From positions 843 to 29,281 of the forward strand of contig MU621300.1 in the NCBI GenBank assembly GCA_025399215.1: a stretch of DNA of 28,439 nt, in the 5' to 3' direction. Below, one piece after another: positions 1 through 9,705 of the stretch. The notes under the pieces were generated by a model, which searched no databases, was not told where the DNA came from, and saw nothing but the letters and a program-made list of their open reading frames with translations. This stretch comes from Globomyces pollinis-pini (Eukaryota > Chytridiomycota > Chytridiomycetes > Rhizophydiales > Globomycetaceae). Position numbers and translations under genes: made by a program. Every line of letters begins with the position of its first letter. Within the stretch, counting starts at the first letter, position 1.

Positions 1-108
1 TGGAGCTGGAGCTTCATACTTTGGGGCTGGAGCTGGTTCACCATATCCGTATTGAGGTGCAGCAATGGCGACAGAGGCAAGGGCAAAAATGGTGGCTTTA
101 GAGAACAT
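1..108 (-). CDS. Secreted Pro/Ala/Lys/Tyr-repeat protein, N-terminal part (runs off window)
   Basis: Only the first 36 codons lie inside the window. Read on the minus strand it opens MFSKATIFALASVAIAAP, a signal peptide, and passes into a proline-alanine-rich segment ending in a KYEAPAP unit. Signal peptide and repeat closely match the complete plus-strand gene at 8791-9381, so the two are paralogs pointing away from each other. The start codon is the only ATG near a TATA box about 50 bp upstream, the same spacing as in the paralog. A cell-wall or extracellular structural role is likely by composition, but function is not known. The 3' end is missing because of the window edge. Confidence 0.8.
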   Translation of the reverse strand, partial: MFSKATIFALASVAIAAPQYGYGEPAPAPKYEAPAP

Positions 109-154
109 ATTTATGGATTTATAAATTAATGAACAGAGTGAATGAATACACGGT

Positions 155-161
155 TTTTATA
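155..161 (-). promoter_or_regulatory. TATA box of the secreted repeat protein
   Basis: TATAAAA on the minus strand, about 47-53 bp upstream of the ATG at 108. The paralog at 8791 has a TATA box at nearly the same distance. Confidence 0.55.
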
Positions 162-712
162 GTCGATCCTACATAGGCTCAATTAAATGACAAGAAGGTA
201 TGAAACAACACAGATTTGCTTAGTTCAGCCTTTTTAGAATAAGGGACACTGTATCACCCAAGAGCACAAACCACCAAACACCGGAATAAAAAGTTGGAAA
301 ACCGGGATATAGTTGTTTCCATCGTGTCACTGTACTTTGAACTTTATTGTAAGTATAGTGAACCTACAAACAACGAAACTGCTGCGGTCAAAAGGTTGTT
401 TCAGCTTCCGTTCCTCCAAAACTATTACTTTATCAATCTCCTGCAAACATCACCTTTTTCATTGGATAGTTCAAGTTGTATTAGTTTTTTATTTACTATT
501 TTTATTTACTACGTAGATGGTAATCATCAAAATTGGTGGTGACACTATTTTTTCAACTACATGAACTATACAACTTGAACGCACCAATTTCACCTTTTGA
601 AATAGATAATCGACGGGATCTAACTTATCTTAACGATAGTTAATGTTCAATTCAAATCAATATGATTAAACACAAATGCATTTATTATACTAATATTTGC
701 CTGATATTTTAT
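162..712. other. Intergenic, no gene seen
   Basis: AT-rich spacer between the promoter of the secreted repeat protein and the 3' end of LSM7. Short ORFs at 294-542 lack any recognisable feature. I see no RNA gene or repeat here. Confidence 0.5.
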
Positions 713-1228
713 TTAATTATCATTCATCAGATATGGGTTTCCTTCAATTGGTTCAGTACCATCAAATGGTGAGATTAGAATAATGGTTGTTCCACGACAG
801 ACCACTAATCCAATGAATTTCATCTCGTCAGTGAGTACAGTAGGGTCATTTATATCTAAGGATGAATGTAAGTACTTAATTTACCCCTAACATACTCCCA
901 AGTGTCATCTAAAACTAAATTTTGCAAAGGATCATATCCTTTAAGTAAACCAACGACTGAAATGGTGAATTAGAATGATTTGATACCTATAATATGAGTC
1001 TATTTTTTATAATATTGATACCTAATAAAAGATGAGTTTATATTGAATACCTTGCCGACCACCTTGATACTTTACAATGATCTTTTTATCTGAATACTTT
1101 GATAAATCCAATATATTTTCCTTTATGAATTAAAGAGATGGTAATAATACTTTCTTTTCAGGTTTTCCTTTTCCTTTTGCATTTGATCCACCTCTTCCTC
1201 CTCTTGATGATTTTTTTCCTCGATCCAT
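713..1228 (-). CDS. LSM7: U6 snRNA-associated Sm-like protein LSm7
   Basis: A subunit of the Lsm1-7 (mRNA decapping) and Lsm2-8 (U6 snRNA) rings. The gene was found by splicing; no exon is long enough to stand out. Exons are 1228-1151, 1120-1051, 956-885 and 855-713; introns are 1121-1150 (30 nt), 957-1050 (94 nt) and 856-884 (29 nt). The 120-residue product has a basic Gly/Lys tail, then NILDLSKYSDKKIIVKYQGG (Sm1 start), GLLKGYDPLQNLVLDD, and the Sm2 motif VVCRGTTIILISP. These are diagnostic LSm7 segments, and 120 residues is close to the usual size. Spliced length is a multiple of three. The gene is divergent from ELP1 with 277 bp between start codons, so a shared promoter is likely. The 94-nt intron is three intron-like units in a row. 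Confidence 0.95.
957..1050 (-). other. Concatenated intron of LSM7 (29+35+30 nt units)
   Basis: The second LSM7 intron. Read on the minus strand it divides at two AG|GT junctions into units 1050-1022, 1021-987 and 986-957. Each unit begins GTAT and ends AG, and each has the length of an ordinary intron in this window. Removing all 94 nt is required to join GGRQ to VVGLLKGYDP in frame. Confidence 0.8.
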
Positions 1229-1351
1229 TACAAAAGTAAAATTTTCTTTACCAGACACACATTACTTTAAAGACAGTAGTTTGTATATTCATGCATGAAC
1301 TGATATTTGACAATCAATAACTAAGAAATGAATTCAAGTAAATAAACATTG

Positions 1352-1419
1352 ACTATGTCATTACATTCACTATGCAATTACATTCAATATATAATTGCAT
1401 TTTCTATGTAATTCCATTC
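1352..1419. repeat. Four degenerate 17-bp tandem repeats between LSM7 and ELP1
   Basis: Four consecutive 17-mers share the pattern (A/T)CTATGnnATTnCATTC with substitutions. They sit in the gap between the divergent LSM7 and ELP1 starts and could be a regulatory array or a simple minisatellite. Confidence 0.6.
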
Positions 1420-1505
1420 AATATCCTTTGATGTTTGTGTTTTTAGTATCTTTTCTGATAGGAGCAGGTGGCTTGAGTAAAAAGAATCCAATAAAAATTG
1501 TTTAC

Positions 1506-4500
1506 ATGGAATCTCTGGTATTAGCCTCTCAATGTTCAAAAAACTTGAATGCAAAAGCTTTCACTATAAATCCGGATACCTTGAAATTACATGCTCTAAC
1601 TACAAATGATAAAAATATTATCAATTACAATAATCATTCAATTCATGGTTCACTTCTATCTTTCTTTTATTTAGTTGATATACAAGCTATTTGTCTAGCA
1701 ACTAAAGAGGGTGAAATCACTTTATTTCATGATGATGGAAGAATAGAACCTGTGGGGGTAGTGGATGCTGGAATTTTGGCTATGGAATGGAGTCCAGATA
1801 CTGAATTACTTATCATCGTTACCGGTTTGAACATCAAGATCTAATCAGATTTAGAAATGGGAACTTTAATTGAAATGACAAGAGACTTTCAAATCGTCAC
1901 TGAATTTCCTATTGACGTTGCAGAACTGGGAGAGGGTATCCAACACATATACTTAATTTTATAGCCACTGCTGTTGATTTGGGATGGGGAAAGAAAGAAA
2001 CTCAATTTCATGGAAGTGCTGGAAAAAAGAGTGCACTAACTACTGAACAACCAAGTGAATTATCAAAAGATGATGATTTTAAACCAAAAATATCTTGGAG
2101 AGGAGATGGTGATTTTTTCGCAGTATCAACCGTTTCCAACAATCCAGGTAACCTTTCAAAGGAACTAGATAATCAGGAAAACGTACCATTCGGGTTTATA
2201 ATAGAGAGGGAGTTTTACAAAATACTTCAGAGCCTGTAAATGCATTGGAACATAGTTTAAGCTGGAGACCTTCTGGAAATGTGATTGCATCGACTCAAAG
2301 ATTACCACACCGACACCAAGTCGTATTCTTTGAAAGAAATGGATTGCGACATGGAGAGTTTACAATTCGAGATGATGCAATTATTCATGAAATTCAATGG
2401 AATGGTGATTCTTCTTTGTTAGCAATTCGAATGACTTTTGCTGATAAAACTAATGGTAACACATTGGTATTTTATTGTAGTTATTCAATTATGGGGAAGT
2501 TCCAATTACTACTGGTACCTAAAGTACGAAATCAGAGCCGAATCTGCTCCATTCTTGAATATGCAGTGGGATTCCGAAAGTCCTTTGCGTCTGCATTTAC
2601 TCACAGAAGGTATTAATTGTTGTTTTTTAAACTTAGGTACATATTGGTATATTAATTGACAGATGGAAAATATCATAATTTACTCTTTGCCAGTAAAGTT
2701 CTCAGAAGCACTTCACTTTCACCACTTTCATCAGCAACAGTTGCTGTAATTGATGGGGGTATGTTTTATGTTATCTCATTTTAGCAACTGTCAACTTCAC
2801 TCCTTTCAAATTTAAAAATGTTCCACCTCCAATGAGTTATTCTCAATACCACAGCGATATTCCAATAATAGATTTAGTTTTTGGCCCAAATCCAGATGCA
2901 GATGAAGTAGCACTTTTATCTGTGGATCAAAGGATTATATTGCTTCAAAACACATCGTTAACTACTGGAGAAATCAAAGTATCACGTACATTTTCTGTCA
3001 AAGAACTTGGTGGGCTAGTTCGACAGATCACTTGGATCAAACCCAACGTTATATTAGCATTACGTTATAATCACGAACTAAATACTGATGAAATCATTGT
3101 TATTGATTTTTCAACCGAAGTCATTTCAACTCATGCCATTGACTTGCCTAACGAGCAAATGAATATTATTGAAATCATATATAATATTGATATTGAAATC
3201 TCTGCTTTTCAGACTGCAGCAGGAAAAGTTTATGAAAGTAAATTCTAGTATTTTAAAGTTAGTTATCAATAACGACGGTGAATATTACTGCATCCAGCGT
3301 GCTATATTTGGATCTGCTTGTCCGTGGTTTGCTTGCACATCAATAGATATTGGGTCTGATGATCTTCAGGTACTTGGTTAGTATTTAATTGTAGGTGGCG
3401 TGGATAGGGCTAACTTACCGAAACAAACTTTATGTGAATGATACAGTAATCGCTATTGATTGTACATCGTTTACTATACACAATGAATTCTTGATTCTCA
3501 GTACGTTAGAGCATGTTGCCAAATTTCTCTCGTTAAGGCTTTCCCTCGACAGTATCAATGATTTATGTCTTATACTGTAGATTTTAAACTTCCTGAAAAG
3601 GATGCTTTAACAATTGGATTCAATGAGCGATCAAGAAGAATTGAACAAGGTGCAAAGATTGTAGTTGCTACACCACATCATGTTAACCTCGTATTTCAAA
3701 TGCCTCGAGGGAATTTGGAAACGGTTTCGCCACGTGCGTTAGTACTTTCTAAAGTTAGAGATGCTGTTGATAAGTAAACGTATTTGTATTAACGAGGCTC
3801 TAGAAAAGATTATCGAACTGCTTTTGTAGAATGTAGAAAACATCGACTTGATTTGAATATTCTCATTGATCACAACCCAGAACAATTCACTCAATGTATT
3901 GGTGAATTTGTAAAGCAAATTCATGAAGTTGATTATTTGAATTTGATTATCAGTAGTCTACGTAATGAAGATGTTACAAAGACAATGTATCAGCCACTAG
4001 AAAGTTCAAAGTTAGGATTTTTTTATTTAATCTATAGAGATGAGGCCAAGGATTGTTCAGATAAAGTCAACACTGCTTGTGATTTAATCAGGAAAGAACT
4101 TGAGTCCATTACTGGAAAAGATTACAACCAATCTATTTTGACAACTGATGCAAAGAAAGTCCCACCTGCACTTGAAGATGCCATGACACGTATTCTGGAT
4201 ATCAAAGGTAATTTTTATAATACTAAACCCAAGTAAAACAAAGTGTTGAAGCTGCTGAATCTTCATTAAAATACTTGATATTTTTGGTTGATGTCGATAA
4301 GTTGTATGACATTGCCTTAGGGATGTATGACTTTACATTAGTTTTGATGGTTGCCCAACATTCACACAAAGTAAATGTAATGAAACTGATTTTTTTTTCT
4401 TTAGGATCCAAGAGATTATCTACCATTTTTGAGTGAATTACAAAAATTAGAATTTAATTACCAAAGGTTCAAGATTGATGATCATTTATTGAAACGAGAG

Positions 4501-5797
4501 AAAGCTATCACTCATCTAAGTAAATGCTCAGAAGCAGCAAAGTATGACGAATTACTTTCTTATATGAAACAACATAAATTATACAAGACCGGTTTGGATT
4601 TGTTTGAAGTTGGAACAGAAAAACAGTTGAAAATCGTACTTGCATTTGCTGAATACGAATTTGAAATTCGTGAATTTGTTGAAGCTGGAATGTGTAATGC
4701 AAATTATTGTTTATGTAGATAGTGTATGAAATGGCAAAAGATTATCAGAATGCATATGAATCATACGTATTGGCATTGATGCACAAAGAAGCGTTTACAA
4801 TGGGAATGATTTTAGGTATCAATAAGCAAGAGATAGCCGATTCTTTGATGGAAGGAATTGTAATGGATCGTCGATTCCGTGATGCAGCACAAATTTATAT
4901 TGAATTTTTGGAAAAACCATTATTGGGAATTGAGCAATTGTTGAAAGGGCACTTTTGGGCAGAAGCAATTATGTATGCCCACAAATACAATCTTAAGCAT
5001 TTGGTTGAAGATTCTATTAAACCCGCCTTACAAAATTGTATAAATGATAGTATACTAATATCTCAGATGCTCATGTATTTATTGAAGAATTTGATGAAAT
5101 GTTTGTTACGTTTGAGAAACAATATAAACGATTATGCAAGGTTCGAATTGATAAAGAAAAAAAGAGAGGTAAACATTTACTCTATAATTTCTAGAATTGC
5201 AACTTGAAGGAGGTGTAGTAGATGATCGTTTGGATAACATTGATATGTTTTCTGATACCGCTTCAATGGCTACAACCCGAGTGACTGGTACAACTGGCCG
5301 AACAACATACACTGGATTGACTGGAATGACTGGCCGTACAGGGTAAGTTGGTATCATGGTTCTTATTTTAGTAAAACTGGTCGTGCTAGACGAAAAATGG
5401 CAAGAAAACGAGCTGCTGGAAAAGATGCTGCATTTGAAGATGAATATTTGATTAAAAGTTTGAAATCTATGGTTGAAAAAGTCAACTTGATGACAGGTTT
5501 GTAGAATAAGGTTATTAAATTGTAGATGAAACCAAATCTTTGATTCGATCTTTAATGACCAATATGTTTATTGCTGATGCCAAAGCCGTTCAACGATCCT
5601 TTAAGGCTATGATGACAATTATCAAGAGTCATTCAGAAGAAATCTTTGTTCCTATTAAACCCCTTATTTCTGTCCCACCTGCATTAGTCAATCCAGAAAA
5701 TATCGATGAAGAGATTGAAGAATTGAAACCGGCAGTCATCATTCCACCAGTACTTAACGCTAGCAAATGGTGGTCAGATGCTTTTGATGGTTTTTAA
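1506..5797 (+). CDS. ELP1: Elongator complex scaffold subunit Elp1/IKI3
   Basis: The largest subunit of Elongator, which modifies wobble uridines of tRNAs. With 17 introns removed the product is 1264 residues, a usual Elp1 length. Introns: 1825-1848, 1936-1964, 2148-2176, 2456-2480, 2610-2662, 2759-2784, 3238-3262, 3370-3394, 3552-3580, 3774-3803, 4208-4233, 4371-4404, 4694-4722, 5038-5066, 5169-5194, 5343-5371, 5497-5525. Family landmarks in order: [58 protein letters not shown] (beta-propellers), [17 protein letters not shown]-like helical C-half with DVTKTMY and NYQRFKID. A Thr/Gly-rich stretch then the basic segment [12 protein letters not shown] is the known C-terminal tRNA-binding/phosphoregulated region. 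The ATG at 1506 matches the family start (MESLVLA); an in-frame upstream extension is 5' UTR. 1648-1674 could be one more, frame-neutral 27-nt intron. Confidence 0.96.
2610..2662 (+). other. Concatenated intron of ELP1 (27+26 nt units)
   Basis: The fifth ELP1 intron divides at AG|GT into 2610-2636 and 2637-2662, each with its own GTA start and AG end. Both must go: if only the first unit is removed, translation reaches a TGA inside the second. Confidence 0.8.
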
Positions 5798-5902
5798 CAA
5801 TACTTACATTACTTGAATAATCAAATAAACAATCTCAATCAACTTTTTAATTACTTTTGTATTAGAATTACTGAAATTTTATAAAATACGATTCTATTTG
5901 TT

Positions 5903-7071
5903 TCACAGTGTCATCAATTCGCGCAGTTGTCTAACGTAATCAACCAATTCCCTTTTCAATGGTGAAATACGTTCAAGTAAATGATTCATTATTATGTTAC
6001 CAAACATGACGTTTTTTTTCTTGAACATCTCATGTATCTCTCTATCATCACAATCTTGTAACATCCCATACAATAGAGTCAAATCACTTTCGGTAAGATT
6101 TGGACCTGTACCATCTTCTTTGTAATCGGCCAGATGAATCAACACGTTGATTTGATCAAATGTAGATTGGTAGACTTTTGATAACTCTGTAACGTTAGAT
6201 TTGAATTGTTTATTCATGGCAGATTCAAGTACATTTGCATTAGCAAATATATGTTTTAAATCTAAACATTGTTAGTTTTTATCAATGATTTGAATACCTT
6301 GCATATGCAAAGCAAATTTACGCATATGTAACATGTCTGTTTTAAATTTAGTTTGAATGGATTTCATATAAGTAGGAATATCAATATCATTCTCATCTTC
6401 AACATCAAAATCATCATCCCAAGTTTCAACTATTTGAGTTGAATTATTTTGATTTTGAGTGATTGCTTTTTCTCGAACACTTGGAACGATCCATTCTTCA
6501 TTTAAAGTATGTTCATCATTATCCCATGCATCCATTTCATCCAACAAGTTTGGTGGTAGTAGAGATAATACTACGCATGGTGCTGATTGAATTCTTCTTG
6601 ATTTAAGTGGGTGATGTGGTTGTGTTCTTGATGGTAAAGGTTGAGGTTTTTGATTTCTTAAACCTGGATACCGTTTATCCACTTCAATTGGTGTTTGTTC
6701 TAAAGCCAAGATTAATCCAGTTCGATGTGATTCAATAGCTGCACATTCGGCTTCGAATTCATCGAAATCATCTTCAGGTTGATTTTGTATTTTTCTTTCT
6801 GGTGGAAGAGTACATACACTTTGTGCTCTACGTGAATTTGCAAGTCCAACTGTCAATGGTACATTGGATGTTCTTTCTATCTTTGTAAATGTTCGCTTAA
6901 TAGATTCATTAAAGGGAAGATATGAGAAGAATGAAGGAAATCCTACAATTGTTGCTGCTCCTGATGTCAAAACAAGCTATGACGCGTTAATATATTCATA
7001 AAGTCGATTACCGCTTGAATTCCTTTTTTTGCCTTATTGATTTTACTCTTTGTAAGTCTACTGGGTGGCAT
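5903..7071 (-). CDS. Unrecognised acidic protein with C-terminal helical region (365 aa)
   Basis: Three exons (7071-7012, 6976-6298, 6261-5903) with introns 6977-7011 (35 nt) and 6262-6297 (36 nt, AACTAAC branch site) give 365 residues. The basic N-terminus MPPSRLTKSKINKAKKG precedes a short hydrophobic stretch (about 20-45) and a long low-complexity middle with acidic patches (EDDFDEFEAE, DEMDAWDNDE, WDDDFDVEDENDID). The last 150 residues are predicted helical (YMKSIQTKFKTDM through YVRQLRELM). Such a WDDDF patch followed by helices recalls fungal septation/mitotic-exit regulators such as Byr4, but I cannot claim homology. It converges tail-to-tail with ELP1, 105 bp between stops. The start is the first ATG, in a short first exon. 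Confidence 0.75.
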
Positions 7072-7400
7072 GATGGTGAAAGTTTATATAAAACAAACTC
7101 AATTTTTTTCGCGTCCTTTTGTTGAACGTTAAATCATTCCCTCACAACGTGACTTCAACAAAGAGTAGAAGATTATGTTTGTAATACGCAATTATTCAGG
7201 CATTGTTATGTCAATGTAATTGATAAAACCAATATAAGACGATTCTAACAACAACTAATTCAACTCACAATTTGGTATTTTATACAGATCAGTATAAAAC
7301 ACTTCGCTCTCTAAAGATTTTATTGCGGAAATAGACAATATTGTTAGTAGTAGCCATGGTCATAAAATAGGTATTTGATATATACAAGAATTTGGGTTGA
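7072..7400. other. Intergenic, promoter side of the 5903-7071 gene
   Basis: 329 bp between two minus-strand genes. It should hold the promoter of the 5903-7071 gene and the 3' UTR of the Yippee gene. TATA-like strings occur (GTTTTATA near 7090 on the minus strand) but none is convincing. Confidence 0.4.
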
Positions 7401-7887
7401 TTAAATTTGCCTGATCAGTCCTAATTCAAGAACATAACGACCTTTGTGTTAGAATCAAGTGTTATTTACCCTCTTTATACTTTTGTGAAGATTCATACGC
7501 TTTATCCTAACTACATTAACAAGTGGAATAATACATATTTCCAACCTAGTATAGACTGGCATCCATTACAATATACATCTCTAGAAAATTGGTTGAGAAA
7601 TATATAATGGATACCTAACAACATGCAAACCAGTTAACATTCGTCGTTCTTCAGCTTTCCCTGAGTAAGTATTAACGACATAATCAAACAAATAAGCTGT
7701 TCCATGTTGCCCACGGAATGCCTAAAATTAGATTAGAAGAGATTACCTTCAAAAAGGTTAATCACCACCAAAAGCATACTTTGGAAACGATATCGTCATC
7801 AGTTGTTAAATGAGTATTACAATCGATGCATACAAATACGTTACTTTCAACACCCTCGTCCAAATACTCTTTGTGTACCAATCCCAT
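7401..7887 (-). CDS. Yippee-like zinc-binding protein
   Basis: Assembled from five exons: 7887-7780, 7721-7616, 7581-7535, 7506-7470, 7441-7401; introns are 7722-7779 (58 nt), 7582-7615 (34), 7507-7534 (28) and 7442-7469 (28). The 112-residue product is a near-complete Yippee domain. It has the zinc cysteines C20xxC23 and C76xxC79, then [35 protein letters not shown] and [19 protein letters not shown], all in the family order. Yippee proteins are about 110-120 residues; the function of fungal members is poorly defined, and animal YPELs associate with an E3 ligase or the spindle. The fold is related to cereblon/Mis18. The ATG at 7887 gives the right length. The 58-nt first intron splits into 33+25-nt units at an AG|GT junction. 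Confidence 0.95.
7722..7779 (-). other. Concatenated intron of the Yippee gene (33+25 nt units)
   Basis: Minus-strand units 7779-7747 and 7746-7722 meet at AG|GT. The second unit alone looks like a standard intron here (GTAATC start, CTAAT branch, TTTTAG end). Confidence 0.75.
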
Positions 7888-8734
7888 TAAAGTTAAGATT
7901 TGACGCCTCCAGAGTTTGACTTAAACTAAAGCCACCTGTTGATTGATCTACGTGACTGAGCACTTGCAGCCAAAGTCATGTTAATGATATCAATTCGATG
8001 GATACTGAATTTGTTTATGCTTTTAATGAGTTCACAAATGGTGTGGTGTTTCTTGTTCTGTTGGTAGAAATGCTATTTGCATTTGTAATACACTTATTCT
8101 ATTCTATTCTATTGATAATTCTTTCCAGAATGAAAATACAATGAAATGAAAGTGTTTGATTGCAATGGTTTATTTGTTATTAGTTTTTGTGCTACCTTAA
8201 AGCATTCTTATTGACCCCCAAAGCAAAGGCGACTACAATGAAAAGGCCATACTAGTGAATAACAAGTACATTATAATATGCTTTATCATAGATGCTTATA
8301 GTAGCTCGGAGAAGTTGAGAGATTGTTGTACTGGTCAAAAAAGACTTCCACACAGATGTCATTGATGAGTTTAAAGAAAACGTTTGTACACACAAGAAAC
8401 ATTGGGTTATGTGATATTACAAATAGAATCCAGAATCATAAAGATCAAACTCATCACTGTTTAATTACGAAAGGCGAAGTTATTTTCAGTATCCATAAAG
8501 GTTTCAAACAGAATCGCATTACACACCCTACAAAATACAATTACTTTTATCAATTAGTTGAGTGACAAATGCAAAGGTCGATTTCGCGCTCTTCCATTAG
8601 GCTCTTTGTTACAGGTGGTGAAATTGAGGTACTGGTCTCAATGATGTAATTGGAATTCTCAAGGCTCTACACACAAAAGTTTCAAATATGGTTATTGAAA
8701 CAACATTGCTCAGTGAGCCAAAGAGACAAGAGAT
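7888..8734. other. Intergenic, no supported gene
   Basis: About 850 bp between the divergent Yippee and secreted-repeat genes. It holds an (ATTCT)n microsatellite of about four units at 8096-8114. The ORF at 8323-8565 has no ATG at its 5' end and no recognisable domain. Confidence 0.5.
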
Positions 8735-8741
8735 TATATAA
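8735..8741 (+). promoter_or_regulatory. TATA box of the 8791 secreted protein
   Basis: TATATAA about 50 bp upstream of the ATG at 8791, matching the spacing in the paralog at the window start. Confidence 0.55.
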
Positions 8742-8790
8742 GGCTATCAACTCACTCTAGTGAAATCCATTAATCTATAAATTCTAGAAA

Positions 8791-9381
8791 ATGTTCTCCA
8801 AAGCTACTATCGTCTGTCTCGCCTCTGTTGTCATCGCCGCTCCATCGTATGGATACGATGCTCCAGCTCCAGCCCCTGTTGCTCCAAAGTACGTTGAACC
8901 AGTTACTCCAAAGTACGAAGCTCCTGCTCCAGTTACTCCAAAGTATGACGCTCCAGCTCCAAAGTACGAAGCCCCTGCTCCAGTTACTCCAAAGTATGAA
9001 GCTCCTGCTCCAGTCACTCCAAAGTACGAAGCTCCTGCCCCAAAGTATGAAGCCCCAGTTACTCCAAAATACGAAGCTCCAGCTCCAAAGTACGAAGCTC
9101 CAGCTCCAGTCACCCCAAAATATGATGGTGCTCCAGCACCATATGTTGCCACCACTGCTATTGCAACTGCAACTGCTACTCCAGTAGGATACACCACTCC
9201 AGAAGTTTACGCACAAGCTACTGATTCAGCATCCTATAACTCAGCTGTTGTCCAAACTCCAGGTCCTGCCTATGGTCAAGCAACCCAAGCTGCTACTTAC
9301 GGAAACGTCTACAACTCTGCAAACTCTAACAGCATGTTTGCTGCTACTGTTATCGCAGCTGTTGTCCCATTTTTATTGTAA
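8791..9381 (+). CDS. Secreted Pro/Ala/Lys/Tyr-repeat surface protein
   Basis: Intronless, 196 residues. A signal peptide (MFSKATIVCLASVVIAAP) leads into about 14 units of a 5-8-residue repeat of the form (P)KYEAPAP / VTPKYEAP covering residues 24-115. A Thr/Ala/Ser-rich region follows, and then a hydrophobic tail (MFAATVIAAVVPFLL) after small residues NSANSNS, typical of a GPI-anchor signal. Regular Tyr and Lys in a proline-rich frame suggest a cross-linkable cell-wall or adhesive protein; this is inference. Codon choice is strongly biased (GCT, CCA, AAG), which fits high expression and also creates long antisense ORFs. An AATAAA lies at 9416-9421, 35 bp after the stop. Its paralog starts at 108 on the other strand. 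Confidence 0.9.
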   Translation: MFSKATIVCLASVVIAAPSYGYDAPAPAPVAPKYVEPVTPKYEAPAPVTPKYDAPAPKYEAPAPVTPKYEAPAPVTPKYEAPAPKYEAPVTPKYEAPAPKYEAPAPVTPKYDGAPAPYVATTAIATATATPVGYTTPEVYAQATDSASYNSAVVQTPGPAYGQATQAATYGNVYNSANSNSMFAATVIAAVVPFLL

Positions 9382-9528
9382 TTTTGTCACATTATTTGTT
9401 TTTTTGTCAAAGTATAATAAATTAATTTGTTTCCGATTTATGTGTAATGAATGAGTAAATTTCAATGTGAGGCACCCCATCTCAACTCATTTTCAAAGAG
9501 TCAGTCTGGTGTGCTGTCACTTCCATGA

Positions 9529-9705
9529 CTTTTTAGAAATACGGGCAGCTTGAGTAAATTTGAAAATTCTCATCTGCCTGCGAATGCTTTGGAAGACATC
9601 AGACAACTATACCACACGTTGGAGAAATTGAACCTCTCTTGAAATCAAATCGGAGACATCGAGTGGCCACTTAAAATCATCAGGGATTCAAAATCCTTCT
9701 TATAA
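9529..9705 (+). pseudogene. Relic of a leucine-rich-repeat protein gene
   Basis: One frame is open from 9529 to 9705 except for a TGA at 9640-9642. It reads ALEDIRQLYHTLEKLNLS, stop, NQIGDIEW, which fits the LRR consensus LxxLxLSxNxI with the stop inside the repeat. There is no start codon or flanking LRR unit. It is probably a decayed exon; convergence by chance is possible. Confidence 0.35.

Noticed and set aside
1648..1674. Possible extra 27-nt intron in ELP1 exon 1
   Set aside because: It is a multiple of three with a weak donor (GTTCAC); retained or spliced both give sensible protein, so it was left undecided.
8323..8565. 80-codon plus-strand ORF
   Set aside because: It begins with TTG, has no domain or signal, and sits in a spacer with no matching exons.
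8770..9216. Long antisense and alternate-frame ORFs (W/S/G-rich) over the KYEAPAP gene
   Set aside because: They are shadows of a repetitive, codon-biased gene; the sense frame has the signal peptide, TATA box and GPI-like tail.
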